64,000 nt of DNA from Clostridiales bacterium oral taxon 876 str. F0540. GTDB lineage: Bacteria > Bacillota > Clostridia > Clostridiales > Clostridiaceae. This document shows positions 35,794 through 43,760 of the stretch, one piece after another; position 1 is the stretch's first letter, and each line of letters starts with the position of its first letter. The stretch spans positions 1-64,000 of the forward strand of contig KE993467.1 of the NCBI GenBank assembly GCA_000466585.1, read 5' to 3'. The notes beneath the pieces are model-generated. The model had not been told where the DNA came from. It saw only the letters and a program-made list of their open reading frames with translations, and did no database searches. Both the position numbers and the translations under genes were made by a program.

Positions 35794-36117
35794 ATGGAGG
35801 GATTAGAATTATCGTGTTTTCAAATTATATCTTCAGCAGGTATGGCTAAAAACAGCTTTATCGAGGCAATTAAAGAAGCTAAGAAAGGTAATTTCAAAAA
35901 GGCTGAAACCTGCATTAGTGAAGGTGAAGCATATTTTAATCAAGGACATAACTCACATGCTAAACTAATACAGCAGGAAGCTAATGATGGTCAAGTTACT
36001 CCAAATTTGTTATTGCTTCATGCAGAAGATCAGTTAATGTCAGTTGAAACCTGTAAGATCTTAGCAACTGAGTTAATCGAAACTTATGAGAGAATTTTTA
36101 ATTTAGAGAATAAGTAA
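35794..36117 (+). CDS. PTS lactose/cellobiose-family IIA component
   Basis: A 107-residue soluble helical protein of the PTS Lac family that passes phosphate from HPr to the IIB protein. The active-site histidine is H76 in LLLLHAEDQLM. The HNSHAKLIQ segment (about 52-60) is also typical. AGGGAGGG precedes the ATG. It is the first gene of the PTS operon: IIB follows after 54 bases. The precise sugar cannot be read from IIA. Confidence 0.93.
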   Translation: MEGLELSCFQIISSAGMAKNSFIEAIKEAKKGNFKKAETCISEGEAYFNQGHNSHAKLIQQEANDGQVTPNLLLLHAEDQLMSVETCKILATELIETYERIFNLENK

Positions 36118-36171
36118 ATCTTATAAATTATTTAATAGCAATACAATAGATAGGGGAAAGGGGGGAGATTT

Positions 36172-36495
36172 ATGAAGAAAATTTATTTATTTTGCAGTGC
36201 AGGGATGTCAACAAGTATATTAGCAAGTAAAATGCAAACAGCTGCTGATGAAAATTCATTACCGGTTGAAGTTAAGGCTTTTCCGCACAATGAATTAGAC
36301 GAAATTATCAGAACACTTCATCCTGATTGTATTTTACTTGGACCACAAGTTAAATACTTGTATGAAAAGACTGTAAACGATTTTGGAGCGATGGGCATTC
36401 CTATTGCAGTTATTGATCCTACTGATTATGGAATGATGAATGCTAAAAAGGTTTTAAAAACTGCAGTGAAATTAATTAAATCAGCAAATAAATAG
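36172..36495 (+). CDS. PTS lactose/cellobiose-family IIB component
   Basis: A 107-residue protein that carries the phosphoryl group on Cys8, in the motif KIYLFCSAGMSTS. The rest has the expected alternation of strands and helices, ending with VIDPTDYGMMNAKKVL. It takes phosphate from the IIA product and delivers it to the sugar bound by the membrane IIC protein encoded 14 bases downstream. AAGGGGGGAG precedes the ATG. Confidence 0.95.
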   Translation: MKKIYLFCSAGMSTSILASKMQTAADENSLPVEVKAFPHNELDEIIRTLHPDCILLGPQVKYLYEKTVNDFGAMGIPIAVIDPTDYGMMNAKKVLKTAVKLIKSANK

Positions 36496-36509
36496 AAGAG
36501 GTGAAAAGT

Positions 36510-37871
36510 ATGCTTAAGTGGTTAGAAAAAGTATTAATGCCATTAGCTGAATCCATTGGCAGAAATAAATATTTGATTTCTATACGTGATGGTTTTTTAG
36601 TATCTACACCATTATTAATTGTAGGGTCATTGTTTTTATTAATTGCTAATTTCCCAATTCCTGCGTGGACTAATTGGTTAGAGTCTGTAAAAATAAATGG
36701 ATCTACATTAGCAGCTTATTTTGGGAAGCCTGCTGATGCAACATTTTCAATTATGGCGATATTTGCCGTGCTTGGTATAGGATACTCATTTGCTAAGCAA
36801 ATGAAGACAAACCCAATTTTTGGAGCTGCAGTATCTATTATGGCTTGGTTTTTAATTATGCCTTATGGTGTAACAGGAAAAGTACAAGTTAAAGGTGTTT
36901 CAGATCCGGTTCAGGTGTTTTTAGGAGGAGGTCTCCCACTTGGATGGGTTGGAGCAAAAGGAATATTTATTGGTATTATTTCTGCTTTTTTAGCTGTTCA
37001 TATTTATTCCTTTGCTGAACGCAAAGGATGGATAATAAAAATGCCTGCTGGTGTTCCACCTACTGTTGTACAATCATTTGCAGCATTGATACCTGCTGGT
37101 TTAGTTATAACTGTATTCTTTGTTATCAATTTGTTTTTCGGATTTTTTAAAACAGATGTTTTCACAATTGTATTTAAGTTCTTGCAGCTACCGTTAATGA
37201 ACCTAGGTGATACATTAGGAGCAATGATTACAGCATATATTTTCCTTCATTTATTCTGGTTCTTTGGAGTAAATGGTGGTTCTGTAGTAGGTGCAGTATA
37301 TAATCCTATTCTTCAGACGCTAACTGCTGAAAACTTGGAATTTTTCAAAACCGGTGTTGGACAAGGTCATATTATTTCTCAACAATTCCAAGATTTATTT
37401 GCTACATTCGGAGGATGCGGTTCTACACTATCACTATTAATTGCTATGATATTTTTCTGTAAATCAAAGCGAATTAAAGAACTTGGTAAATTAGCTTTAG
37501 TACCAGGAATATTTGGAATAAACGAACCAATAGTATTTGGTTTACCTATAGTATTAAATCCAACGATGTTGATTCCATTTATGCTAGTACCAACCTTAAA
37601 TATAATTATTTCGTATTTTGCAATGAGTCTAAAATTAGTACCAATTTGTAATGGTGTCAATATTCCATGGACAACTCCAATAATTATTTCGGGCTTCTTA
37701 GCAACAAATTGGGTTGGCGCCCTGCTTCAAGCAGCATTATTAATACTAGGAGTATTCATATACATGCCGTTTATTAAAATTATGGATAAGCAATATATAA
37801 ATGAAGAGGCTAAAGCAACTGAGGAAGATGATGATGATTCTTTGGAGAATTTATCATTCGATGACCTATAG
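36510..37871 (+). CDS. PTS lactose/cellobiose-family IIC permease
   Basis: A 453-residue membrane component with about 10 hydrophobic segments. Typical family blocks are ISIRDGFLVSTPLLIVGSL (about 24-42, with one mismatch to the usual pattern), the FWFFGVNGGSVVGAVYNP region (about 247-264) and GINEPIVFGLPIVLNP (about 335-350), which forms the substrate site. It imports and phosphorylates a beta-glucoside-like, chitobiose-like or other sugar compound. ATG at 36510 has GAGGTG before it; the GTG at 36501 overlaps that site. It ends in an acidic tail (EEDDDDSLENL). Confidence 0.95.
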   Translation: MLKWLEKVLMPLAESIGRNKYLISIRDGFLVSTPLLIVGSLFLLIANFPIPAWTNWLESVKINGSTLAAYFGKPADATFSIMAIFAVLGIGYSFAKQMKTNPIFGAAVSIMAWFLIMPYGVTGKVQVKGVSDPVQVFLGGGLPLGWVGAKGIFIGIISAFLAVHIYSFAERKGWIIKMPAGVPPTVVQSFAALIPAGLVITVFFVINLFFGFFKTDVFTIVFKFLQLPLMNLGDTLGAMITAYIFLHLFWFFGVNGGSVVGAVYNPILQTLTAENLEFFKTGVGQGHIISQQFQDLFATFGGCGSTLSLLIAMIFFCKSKRIKELGKLALVPGIFGINEPIVFGLPIVLNPTMLIPFMLVPTLNIIISYFAMSLKLVPICNGVNIPWTTPIIISGFLATNWVGALLQAALLILGVFIYMPFIKIMDKQYINEEAKATEEDDDDSLENLSFDDL

Positions 37872-37884
37872 GAGATGATTACAA

Positions 37885-38412
37885 ATGTCTATTAAAATCA
37901 TAATGATTTATGATCAAATTCAAGCTGGTGCAGGTACTAAAGATGATAAGATGATACCGCTAAGTGCTAAAAGGGAGCCTGTGGGGCCAGCGATTATGAT
38001 GGAACCATTCCTTAAACAAATTGACGGTAAGGTAATCGCATGTCTTTATTGCGGGAATGGTACATACTTAGCTGATCCTGACGAGGTGTCAAGAAAACTT
38101 TGTGCCATGGTAAATAAGCTGCAGCCTGATGTAGTAATATGTGGTCCGGCTCTTAATTATAAAGACTATGCTAGTATGTCAGCAAAAGTAGCCTATGATA
38201 TCAACAAAACGGTAAATATTCCAGCTTTTGCAGCTATGTCTGCTGAGAACGAGGAAACAATATGTGAATATAAGGATAAAGTAAATATTGTAATTACTCC
38301 TAAAAAAGGTGGAATAGGTCTAAATGACTCGTTAAATAATATGTGCAAATTAGCTAAAGCATTAGTCAATAAAGAGAATGTTACATCATTAATTAGTCAG
38401 ATTTGCTTTTAA
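37885..38412 (+). CDS. GrdB-like protein, N-terminal part only (no selenocysteine)
   Basis: A 175-residue protein that resembles the N-terminal portion of glycine/sarcosine/betaine reductase component B (GrdB/GrdF/GrdH). Blocks include PVGPAIMMEPFLK, KVIACLYCGNGTYLADPDE and DVVICGPALNYKDYASM. The full selenoprotein has over 400 residues with a UGA-encoded Sec in its C-terminal half. Here the frame ends with an ordinary TAA, so this is a stand-alone family member, not a readthrough case. It follows the PTS IIC gene by 13 bases and is followed by a hairpin. Its role is unknown; it may be a binding or activating subunit in this locus. Confidence 0.78.
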   Translation: MSIKIIMIYDQIQAGAGTKDDKMIPLSAKREPVGPAIMMEPFLKQIDGKVIACLYCGNGTYLADPDEVSRKLCAMVNKLQPDVVICGPALNYKDYASMSAKVAYDINKTVNIPAFAAMSAENEETICEYKDKVNIVITPKKGGIGLNDSLNNMCKLAKALVNKENVTSLISQICF

Positions 38413-38452
38413 AATTAAAAGGGGGTGTTATAAAACATCCTCTTTTAATTAT
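38413..38452 (+). terminator. Intercistronic hairpin within the PTS locus
   Basis: AATTAAAAGG and TCTTTTAATT arms pair with GTG/CAT bases closing the loop. It has only a weak T tract, so it may partly terminate or stabilise the upstream PTS mRNA. Confidence 0.5.
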
Positions 38453-38540
38453 AGTATATTCAACAATAATTATATAAAATAGAAAGTAAGTTATTATTGA
38501 TTTTATGAAGTTAATTTTATATGTGAAGGAGTAATATAAT

Positions 38541-39497
38541 ATGTATGGGATAATTGCAACTTGGCGTATGGCTTTTGAGGGGATTGCAACGGGAAGAAAT
38601 ATTTTAGAAAATGGGGGATGCGCAGGAGATGCTATTGAAGCTGCTATCAGAGAAGTAGAAGATTTTGAATTTTATAAATCTGTAGGTTATGGCGGGCTTC
38701 CTAATGAAGATATGGAGGTAGAGCTAGATGCAGCATATATGGACGGAACTACCCTAGATATTGGAGCTGTTGCTGCAATTAAGGATTATGCTAATCCTAT
38801 TAGTATAGCAAGACGATTAAGCAAAGAAAAAGTAAATAACCTTTTGGTTGCAGAAGGTGCAGAAAGATTTGCTCATAAAGAAGGCTTTGCGCGTAAAAAT
38901 ATGCTTACTGAACGTGCAAAAATTCACTATTATAATCGCATTAAAGATATAAAGGAACAAGAAATTAAACCTTACAGCGGACATGATACGGTAGGTATGG
39001 TAAGCCTTGATAAAATAGGTAATATGGTTGCTGCTACTTCAACTAGTGGTTTGTTTATGAAGAAAAAGGGACGAGTTGGTGATTCTCCAATTTCCGGTTC
39101 AGGCTTTTATGTAGATTCTAAAGTAGGAGGAGCTAGTGCAACAGGATTAGGTGAAGACTTAATGAAGGGATGCATTTCTTATGAGATTGTTCGTTTAATG
39201 AAGGAAGGTTATCACCCTCAGGAAGCCTGTGAAACTGCGGTAAACAGTCTTGATAAAGAACTTAAGGAAAGAAGGGGAAAGTCAGGAGACTTATCATTAG
39301 TAGCGATGAACAATAAAGGTGAGTGGGGCGTTGCTACTAATATCGAAGGATTCTCTTTTGTTGTGGCTACAGAGTATCAGGAGCCGATAGTTTATTTAAC
39401 AAAAAATATAAATGGTAAATGTATTCATGAAAAAGCAGACAGTGAATGGCTTGATAATTATATGAAAACCAGAACAGCCCCAATAGTTAGAAGGTGA
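38541..39497 (+). CDS. N4-(beta-N-acetylglucosaminyl)-L-asparaginase (glycosylasparaginase)
   Basis: An Ntn hydrolase of 318 residues. The hallmark autocleavage motif GHDTVGMV is present: cleavage between D149 and T150 would expose T150 as nucleophile. The N-terminal ATWRMAFEGIATGRNILENG and SVGYGGLPNEDMEVELDA blocks and the SGSGFYVDSKVGGASATG block match glycosylasparaginases better than isoaspartyl peptidases. The enzyme splits GlcNAc-Asn into aspartate and 1-amino-GlcNAc. There is no signal peptide, so it works in the cytoplasm. Located behind PTS genes, it may act on a PTS-imported sugar-asparagine conjugate. GAAGGAG lies before the ATG. Confidence 0.9.
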   Translation: MYGIIATWRMAFEGIATGRNILENGGCAGDAIEAAIREVEDFEFYKSVGYGGLPNEDMEVELDAAYMDGTTLDIGAVAAIKDYANPISIARRLSKEKVNNLLVAEGAERFAHKEGFARKNMLTERAKIHYYNRIKDIKEQEIKPYSGHDTVGMVSLDKIGNMVAATSTSGLFMKKKGRVGDSPISGSGFYVDSKVGGASATGLGEDLMKGCISYEIVRLMKEGYHPQEACETAVNSLDKELKERRGKSGDLSLVAMNNKGEWGVATNIEGFSFVVATEYQEPIVYLTKNINGKCIHEKADSEWLDNYMKTRTAPIVRR

Positions 39498-39504
39498 GGT
39501 TGAA

Positions 39505-40623
39505 GTGAAAGATACTGTTTTTAAAAAAATTGACGAGTTAAAGGAACAGATGATTACAGACATTATAGATATAGTTAAAATTGATAGTGTTGCAGGTGAA
39601 GCTCTTCAAGGAATGCCTTTTGGTAAAGGAATTAACGATTGCCTGACTGAAGTACTGGAAATTGCTTATAGGCTTGGATTTCAAATAAAAAACTTAGATG
39701 GCTATGCTGGTTATGTCCAGTTAGGAGAAGGAAGCGATTATATAGGAGTCATAGGACACTTGGATGTTGTTCCAGCAGGAGAAGGGTGGGCAAATCCTCC
39801 TTTTAGTGGATATTGTAAAGATGAAAGAATATATTCAAGAGGAATATTGGATAATAAAGGCCCGATTATGTCGTGCTTATATGCTTTATATGCCTGTAAA
39901 CAGTGCGGGGTTAAATTTAATAAGCCGATTCGTATCATATTTGGAACTAATGAAGAAACAGGAATGAAGGATGTTGAATATTATTTAAAATATGAAAAAC
40001 CACCAATCATGGGATGGACACCTGACTGCAAATATCCTGTAGTTTATGGTGAGAGAGGCAGAGCTAAGTTTAAGGTAAAAGCTAATAAATCAGATTTAAA
40101 TGAATTTTTTAGCTTTGTGACCAAGTACTTTTTACAAAGCAAAGATAACGGTGAGATATTAGGCATAGATTTCTCCGACGAGGAATTTGGGAAAATGCAA
40201 ATGCGAGGATATGAATTAAGTATGGAAAAAGATAAATGTATATTTGATTTTACTTTAAGTTACCCTGCAAATGTGACTATTGCAAAAATTATTATGCAAA
40301 TAAAAACCAAGATGTCTAAAAATTTAGCCTTAGAATTGATTCATAACTATGAACCTGTAAGGTTTGAAAAAGATTGCATTATGATAAGAAAACTGAAGGA
40401 AGCCTACGAAGAGGTTACAGGGTTTGATGGTACGCCTGTAACTACTACAGGAGGTACCTATGCAAAGGTGATGCCTAATATTATTCCCTTTGGCCCGAGT
40501 TTTCCTGGACAAAAAGGAATAGGGCATAATCCAAACGAGTGGATGGATACTAAAGATATTGTGATGAATGCAAAGATTTATGCACTAAGTTTAATAAAGT
40601 TGGCAGGTGAAGGTAATGAATAA
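39505..40623 (+). CDS. M20 family dipeptidase, shortened (PepV/Sapep-like)
   Basis: A metallopeptidase of 372 residues resembling PepV/Sapep. Zinc ligands and catalytic residues are visible as HLDV (H85, D87), LDNKGP (D116), EETG (E150-E151), D174 region (TPDCKYPV), and a C-terminal GHNPNEW. The usual length is 460-470, and the missing 90-100 residues correspond to part of the lid domain. It should cleave short unblocked peptides. It starts with GTG, with GGTGAGG overlapping the end of the previous gene, and its own 3' end overlaps cutC by 8 bases, so it is tightly coupled in the operon. Confidence 0.85.
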   Translation: MKDTVFKKIDELKEQMITDIIDIVKIDSVAGEALQGMPFGKGINDCLTEVLEIAYRLGFQIKNLDGYAGYVQLGEGSDYIGVIGHLDVVPAGEGWANPPFSGYCKDERIYSRGILDNKGPIMSCLYALYACKQCGVKFNKPIRIIFGTNEETGMKDVEYYLKYEKPPIMGWTPDCKYPVVYGERGRAKFKVKANKSDLNEFFSFVTKYFLQSKDNGEILGIDFSDEEFGKMQMRGYELSMEKDKCIFDFTLSYPANVTIAKIIMQIKTKMSKNLALELIHNYEPVRFEKDCIMIRKLKEAYEEVTGFDGTPVTTTGGTYAKVMPNIIPFGPSFPGQKGIGHNPNEWMDTKDIVMNAKIYALSLIKLAGEGNE

Positions 40624-41362
40624 GATAGTAGAAATATGCTGTGGGAGCTATTATGACTGTATTCAGGCATATCAAGGAAAGGCAGATAGAGTTGAATTAA
40701 ATAGTGCTCTGCACATGGGGGGATTAACTCCAAGTATTGCAAATCTTATTTTGGCTAAAAAGAATACGGACTTAAAGGTTATTTGTATGTCAAGGCCCAG
40801 AGGAGCCGGTTTTTACTATAACAAGGAATATTTTGAAATACTTTTATTAGATATTAAGATGATGCTGGAGTATGGGGCTGATGGAATTGCTTTTGGTTGT
40901 TTAGAGGAGAGCGGAAATATTAATGTTTCACAGACCAAAGAAGTAGTTGATACAATTAAGTCTTATGGAAAAGAAAAGGAAGTAGTATTTCATAGGGCAT
41001 TTGATTGTGTCAACAATCCATTTAAATCAGTTGAGAATTTAATTGGATTGGGTGTAGATCGCATTCTTACTAGTGGCTTAGAGTCAAAGGCTGAACAAGG
41101 GATGGAATTATTAAAAAAGTTGCAGAAGAATTATGGAAGTCAAATTGAAATATTGGCCGGAAGCGGAATAAATACTGAAAATGCAAGAAAAATAATGGAC
41201 TACACAGGAATTACTCAAATTCACAGTTCATGCAAGTCATGGCTTAAGGATAAAACTACAACAAAAAATCATGTGAGTTATGCTTATGCGAATGATGATT
41301 ATTCTTATGATGCAGTAGATTCAAAAATTGTAGAAGAGTTGGTTAAAATTATTCATCAATAA
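40616..41362 (+). CDS. cutC: CutC family protein
   Basis: A TIM-barrel protein of 248 residues with the CutC start VEICCGSYYDCIQAYQGKA and the ADRVELNSALHMGGLTPS motif, the CMSRPRGAGFYYN block, and VVFHRAFD. It was named for copper tolerance in E. coli, but its enzymatic role is unproven and in many genomes it sits with sugar genes. ATG at 40616 is chosen because AGGTGAAGG lies before it and it overlaps the end of the M20 gene; GTG at 40607 is an alternative. Here it is part of the sugar-conjugate locus, so a metabolic role is more likely than copper. Confidence 0.9.
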   Translation: MNKIVEICCGSYYDCIQAYQGKADRVELNSALHMGGLTPSIANLILAKKNTDLKVICMSRPRGAGFYYNKEYFEILLLDIKMMLEYGADGIAFGCLEESGNINVSQTKEVVDTIKSYGKEKEVVFHRAFDCVNNPFKSVENLIGLGVDRILTSGLESKAEQGMELLKKLQKNYGSQIEILAGSGINTENARKIMDYTGITQIHSSCKSWLKDKTTTKNHVSYAYANDDYSYDAVDSKIVEELVKIIHQ

Positions 41363-41390
41363 ATATAATATTGAAAGGAAGTATTGTAAA

Positions 41391-42485
41391 ATGCATAGAT
41401 TAGGTATTTCTGTTTACCCTGAACATTCAACTGAGGAAAAGGATTATGAATACATGAAATTGGCATCAAAATATGGGTTTTCACGTATTTTTACCTGTTT
41501 ACTTTCAGTTAAGGAAACAAAAGAATTTATTATGGAAAAGTTTACAAGATTTATGGAACAGGCGCATGAGCTAGGGTTTATAGTAGCTGTAGATACTAAT
41601 CCGGAAGTCTTCTCACATTTAGGAGCTACACCATATGATCTAAAGCCATTTAGTGATATGAAGGTAGATATTATTCGTCTTGATGGGCATTTTGGTGAAA
41701 TTGAGGATATAGCTATAACTCATAATCCATATGGAATTCAAATTGAATTTAACGGAAGCACCCAAGCAGCTTTGGATTTGATGATTGAAAGAGGTGCAAA
41801 TATTCATAACATGATAGTTTGCCATAATTTTTATCCGCAGAAATATACGGGACTTGGATGGAATAAATTTATGGAATTTACTAATAAGTATAAAAGCTTA
41901 GGACTTCCCGTCGCTGCCTTTGTATCCAGTAATAATGAAAAAACCTTTGGACCTTGGCCTGTATATAAAGGTTTGCCTACTTGTGAAATTCATAGAGATC
42001 TTCCTATAGATTTACAAACTAGGCATCTGCTTGCTACTAACAAAATAGATGATATCATAATAGGTAATGCCTATGCAGCAGAAGAGGAACTAAAAGCAAT
42101 ATCAGAGGTTGATAAATCCAAGATAACCTTTCGAGTTAATTTGGCTGATGATGTTACCGAAGAAGAAAAAAATATCATATATAATTATCCTCACTTTGGA
42201 AGAGGCGATGCTTCGGACTTTATGATACGCAGCAGCATGCCGAGAGGAAGCTATAGAAATAAGACAATCCCATACCGTAAATACAATGAAAAACTATTTC
42301 ATAGAGGTGATATAGTTATAGTAAATGATAACTTATCCCACTATCGAGGTGAGTTAGAAGTAGTTACAATGGATATGCCTAATGATGGTGAAAGAAACTT
42401 TGTAGGCAGAATAGCAGAACAGGAGCTGATTTTACTGGATCTATTAAAACCTGAATATCCTTTTGGATTTATTAAAACAAAATAG
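41391..42485 (+). CDS. MupG family (DUF871) TIM-barrel glycosidase
   Basis: A 364-residue protein of the DUF871 family, whose staphylococcal member MupG is a 6-phospho-N-acetylmuramidase. The start LGISVYPEHSTEEKDYEYM, the RIFTCLL block near 37, the DIIRLDGHFG block and the C-terminal cyclophilin-like part (HRGDIVIVNDNLSHYRGELE) are typical. The family splits sugar 6-phosphate glycosides formed by PTS uptake. Here it would act on the phosphorylated PTS product. AAGGAAG is 9 bases before the ATG. It is the last gene of the locus. Confidence 0.88.
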   Translation: MHRLGISVYPEHSTEEKDYEYMKLASKYGFSRIFTCLLSVKETKEFIMEKFTRFMEQAHELGFIVAVDTNPEVFSHLGATPYDLKPFSDMKVDIIRLDGHFGEIEDIAITHNPYGIQIEFNGSTQAALDLMIERGANIHNMIVCHNFYPQKYTGLGWNKFMEFTNKYKSLGLPVAAFVSSNNEKTFGPWPVYKGLPTCEIHRDLPIDLQTRHLLATNKIDDIIIGNAYAAEEELKAISEVDKSKITFRVNLADDVTEEEKNIIYNYPHFGRGDASDFMIRSSMPRGSYRNKTIPYRKYNEKLFHRGDIVIVNDNLSHYRGELEVVTMDMPNDGERNFVGRIAEQELILLDLLKPEYPFGFIKTK

Positions 42486-42812
42486 GTATAAGCTCTTACT
42501 TTTTGAAGCTTATTAAAATACCCAATTAAAGCCTCCTTATTCTTAAGGAGGCTTTAATTGGGTTAATATAAATTAAACTTATATTTTTCAAGTACCCATT
42601 TGTGAATTAAAAATCTAGCAGTCTTCATTGGCAATCTTACAATTCATTTCAAATTTCACCATATGTAATTTTAATGTAATAGTAATAAAAATTTATAATA
42701 TCAATAAGAAAGGCAAAATTTATACTTATGTGGTAAAAAAAAGAATATTGTTATAAAATATAGTTATAAATTTATTTTATATATTCATTAATAACAGATG
42801 GGAAGGGGAATT
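42486..42812. other. Spacer between PTS locus and moxR operon
   Basis: After the closing hairpin at 42521-42564 it is AT-rich. A TTGTTATAAAATATAG stretch near 42748-42763 offers a -10 element for the moxR operon, but I see no good -35. No further gene or structured element is visible. Confidence 0.4.
42521..42564 (+). terminator. Hairpin closing the PTS locus
   Basis: A perfect 20-bp stem (42521-42540 with 42545-42564) has a 4-base TTCT loop. The T tract is missing, so it may be a weak terminator or an mRNA end-protecting stem. Confidence 0.65.
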
Positions 42813-43760
42813 ATGAAAGAACAGGATTTGATTCAAGAAATTGTAGAAAACATGGAAAAAGTTATATTTGGAAAGACTGCAGAAATATATGATATTCTCA
42901 AAGGAATATTTGCAGGAGGACACATTTTAATTGAGGACGTACCTGGAGTTGGAAAGACTACAATTATAAAAACCTTAGCTAAAATCTTGGATTTATCTTA
43001 CAGCAGAATTCAGTTTACACCTGATCTTCTGCCTTCAGATATAACGGGCATTTCTATATATAATCAAAAGCTTAGCGATTTTCAATTTAGAAAAGGTCCT
43101 ATCTTTGCAAATATTATTTTAGCTGACGAAATAAATAGGACTTCACCTAAAACTCAATCAGCGCTTTTGGAGGTTATGGAAGAAAATCAAGTTTCAGAAG
43201 GAATTAATACTTACAAGCTTGAAGAGCCTTTTATTGTTCTGGCTACGCAAAATCCTATAGAGTATGAAGGAACCTTTATACTACCAGAAGCACAGCTGGA
43301 TAGATTTATGATGAAGGTTAGAATAGGATATGCAGATAAGGAAAATGAATCTAAAATACTTCAGATTTATGGAAATGAGGAACCTATTAAAAAACTAAAA
43401 ATAATTGGTAAGAAGGAAGAAATAGTAAGGATTCAAGAGAAAGTAAGGCAAGTTTTTGCAGCAAAGGAAGTATCGGATTATATAGTGTCTATAGTAAATG
43501 CCACTAGGGAAAATAAGTATATTACCTTAGGTGCAAGTACTAGAGCTGCGCTAGCTCTTTTAAAAATTGCTAAGGCAAACGCTTTCATAAATTATAGAGA
43601 CTATGTTATACCACAGGATGTAAAGAATAACGCAAAAGCAGTTTTATGCCACAGAATAACTCTTTCTTCCATGGCAAGAGCGAAAGGATTAAGCGTAGAA
43701 GAAATAATAGAAGAAATTATAGATAAAATACCACTGCCAAAGGTGAGATCATATGATTAA
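42813..43760 (+). CDS. MoxR family AAA+ ATPase
   Basis: A 315-residue MoxR-type AAA+ chaperone. Walker A is DVPGVGKTT (about 41-49), Walker B is LADEINRT (about 105-112), followed by the SALLEVMEE block and the ATQNPIEYEGTF sensor region. Such ATPases assist assembly of the DUF58 and VWA-type partners. ATG at 42813 has AAGGGGAA before it; the ATG at 42798 is part of that site. It overlaps the next gene by 8 bases, so translation is coupled. The moxR-DUF58-transglutaminase order is a known conserved arrangement. Confidence 0.95.
   Translation: MKEQDLIQEIVENMEKVIFGKTAEIYDILKGIFAGGHILIEDVPGVGKTTIIKTLAKILDLSYSRIQFTPDLLPSDITGISIYNQKLSDFQFRKGPIFANIILADEINRTSPKTQSALLEVMEENQVSEGINTYKLEEPFIVLATQNPIEYEGTFILPEAQLDRFMMKVRIGYADKENESKILQIYGNEEPIKKLKIIGKKEEIVRIQEKVRQVFAAKEVSDYIVSIVNATRENKYITLGASTRAALALLKIAKANAFINYRDYVIPQDVKNNAKAVLCHRITLSSMARAKGLSVEEIIEEIIDKIPLPKVRSYD

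Noticed and set aside
35720..35794. Catabolite-repression cre site at the PTS promoter
   Set aside because: No sequence near the TGNAANCGNTNNCA pattern was found; the palindrome there lacks the central CG.
37885..38452. GrdB-like gene as a selenoprotein with an in-frame UGA and SECIS
   Set aside because: The frame stops at TAA, not TGA, and the hairpin after it encloses no continuing frame with GrdB C-terminal blocks.
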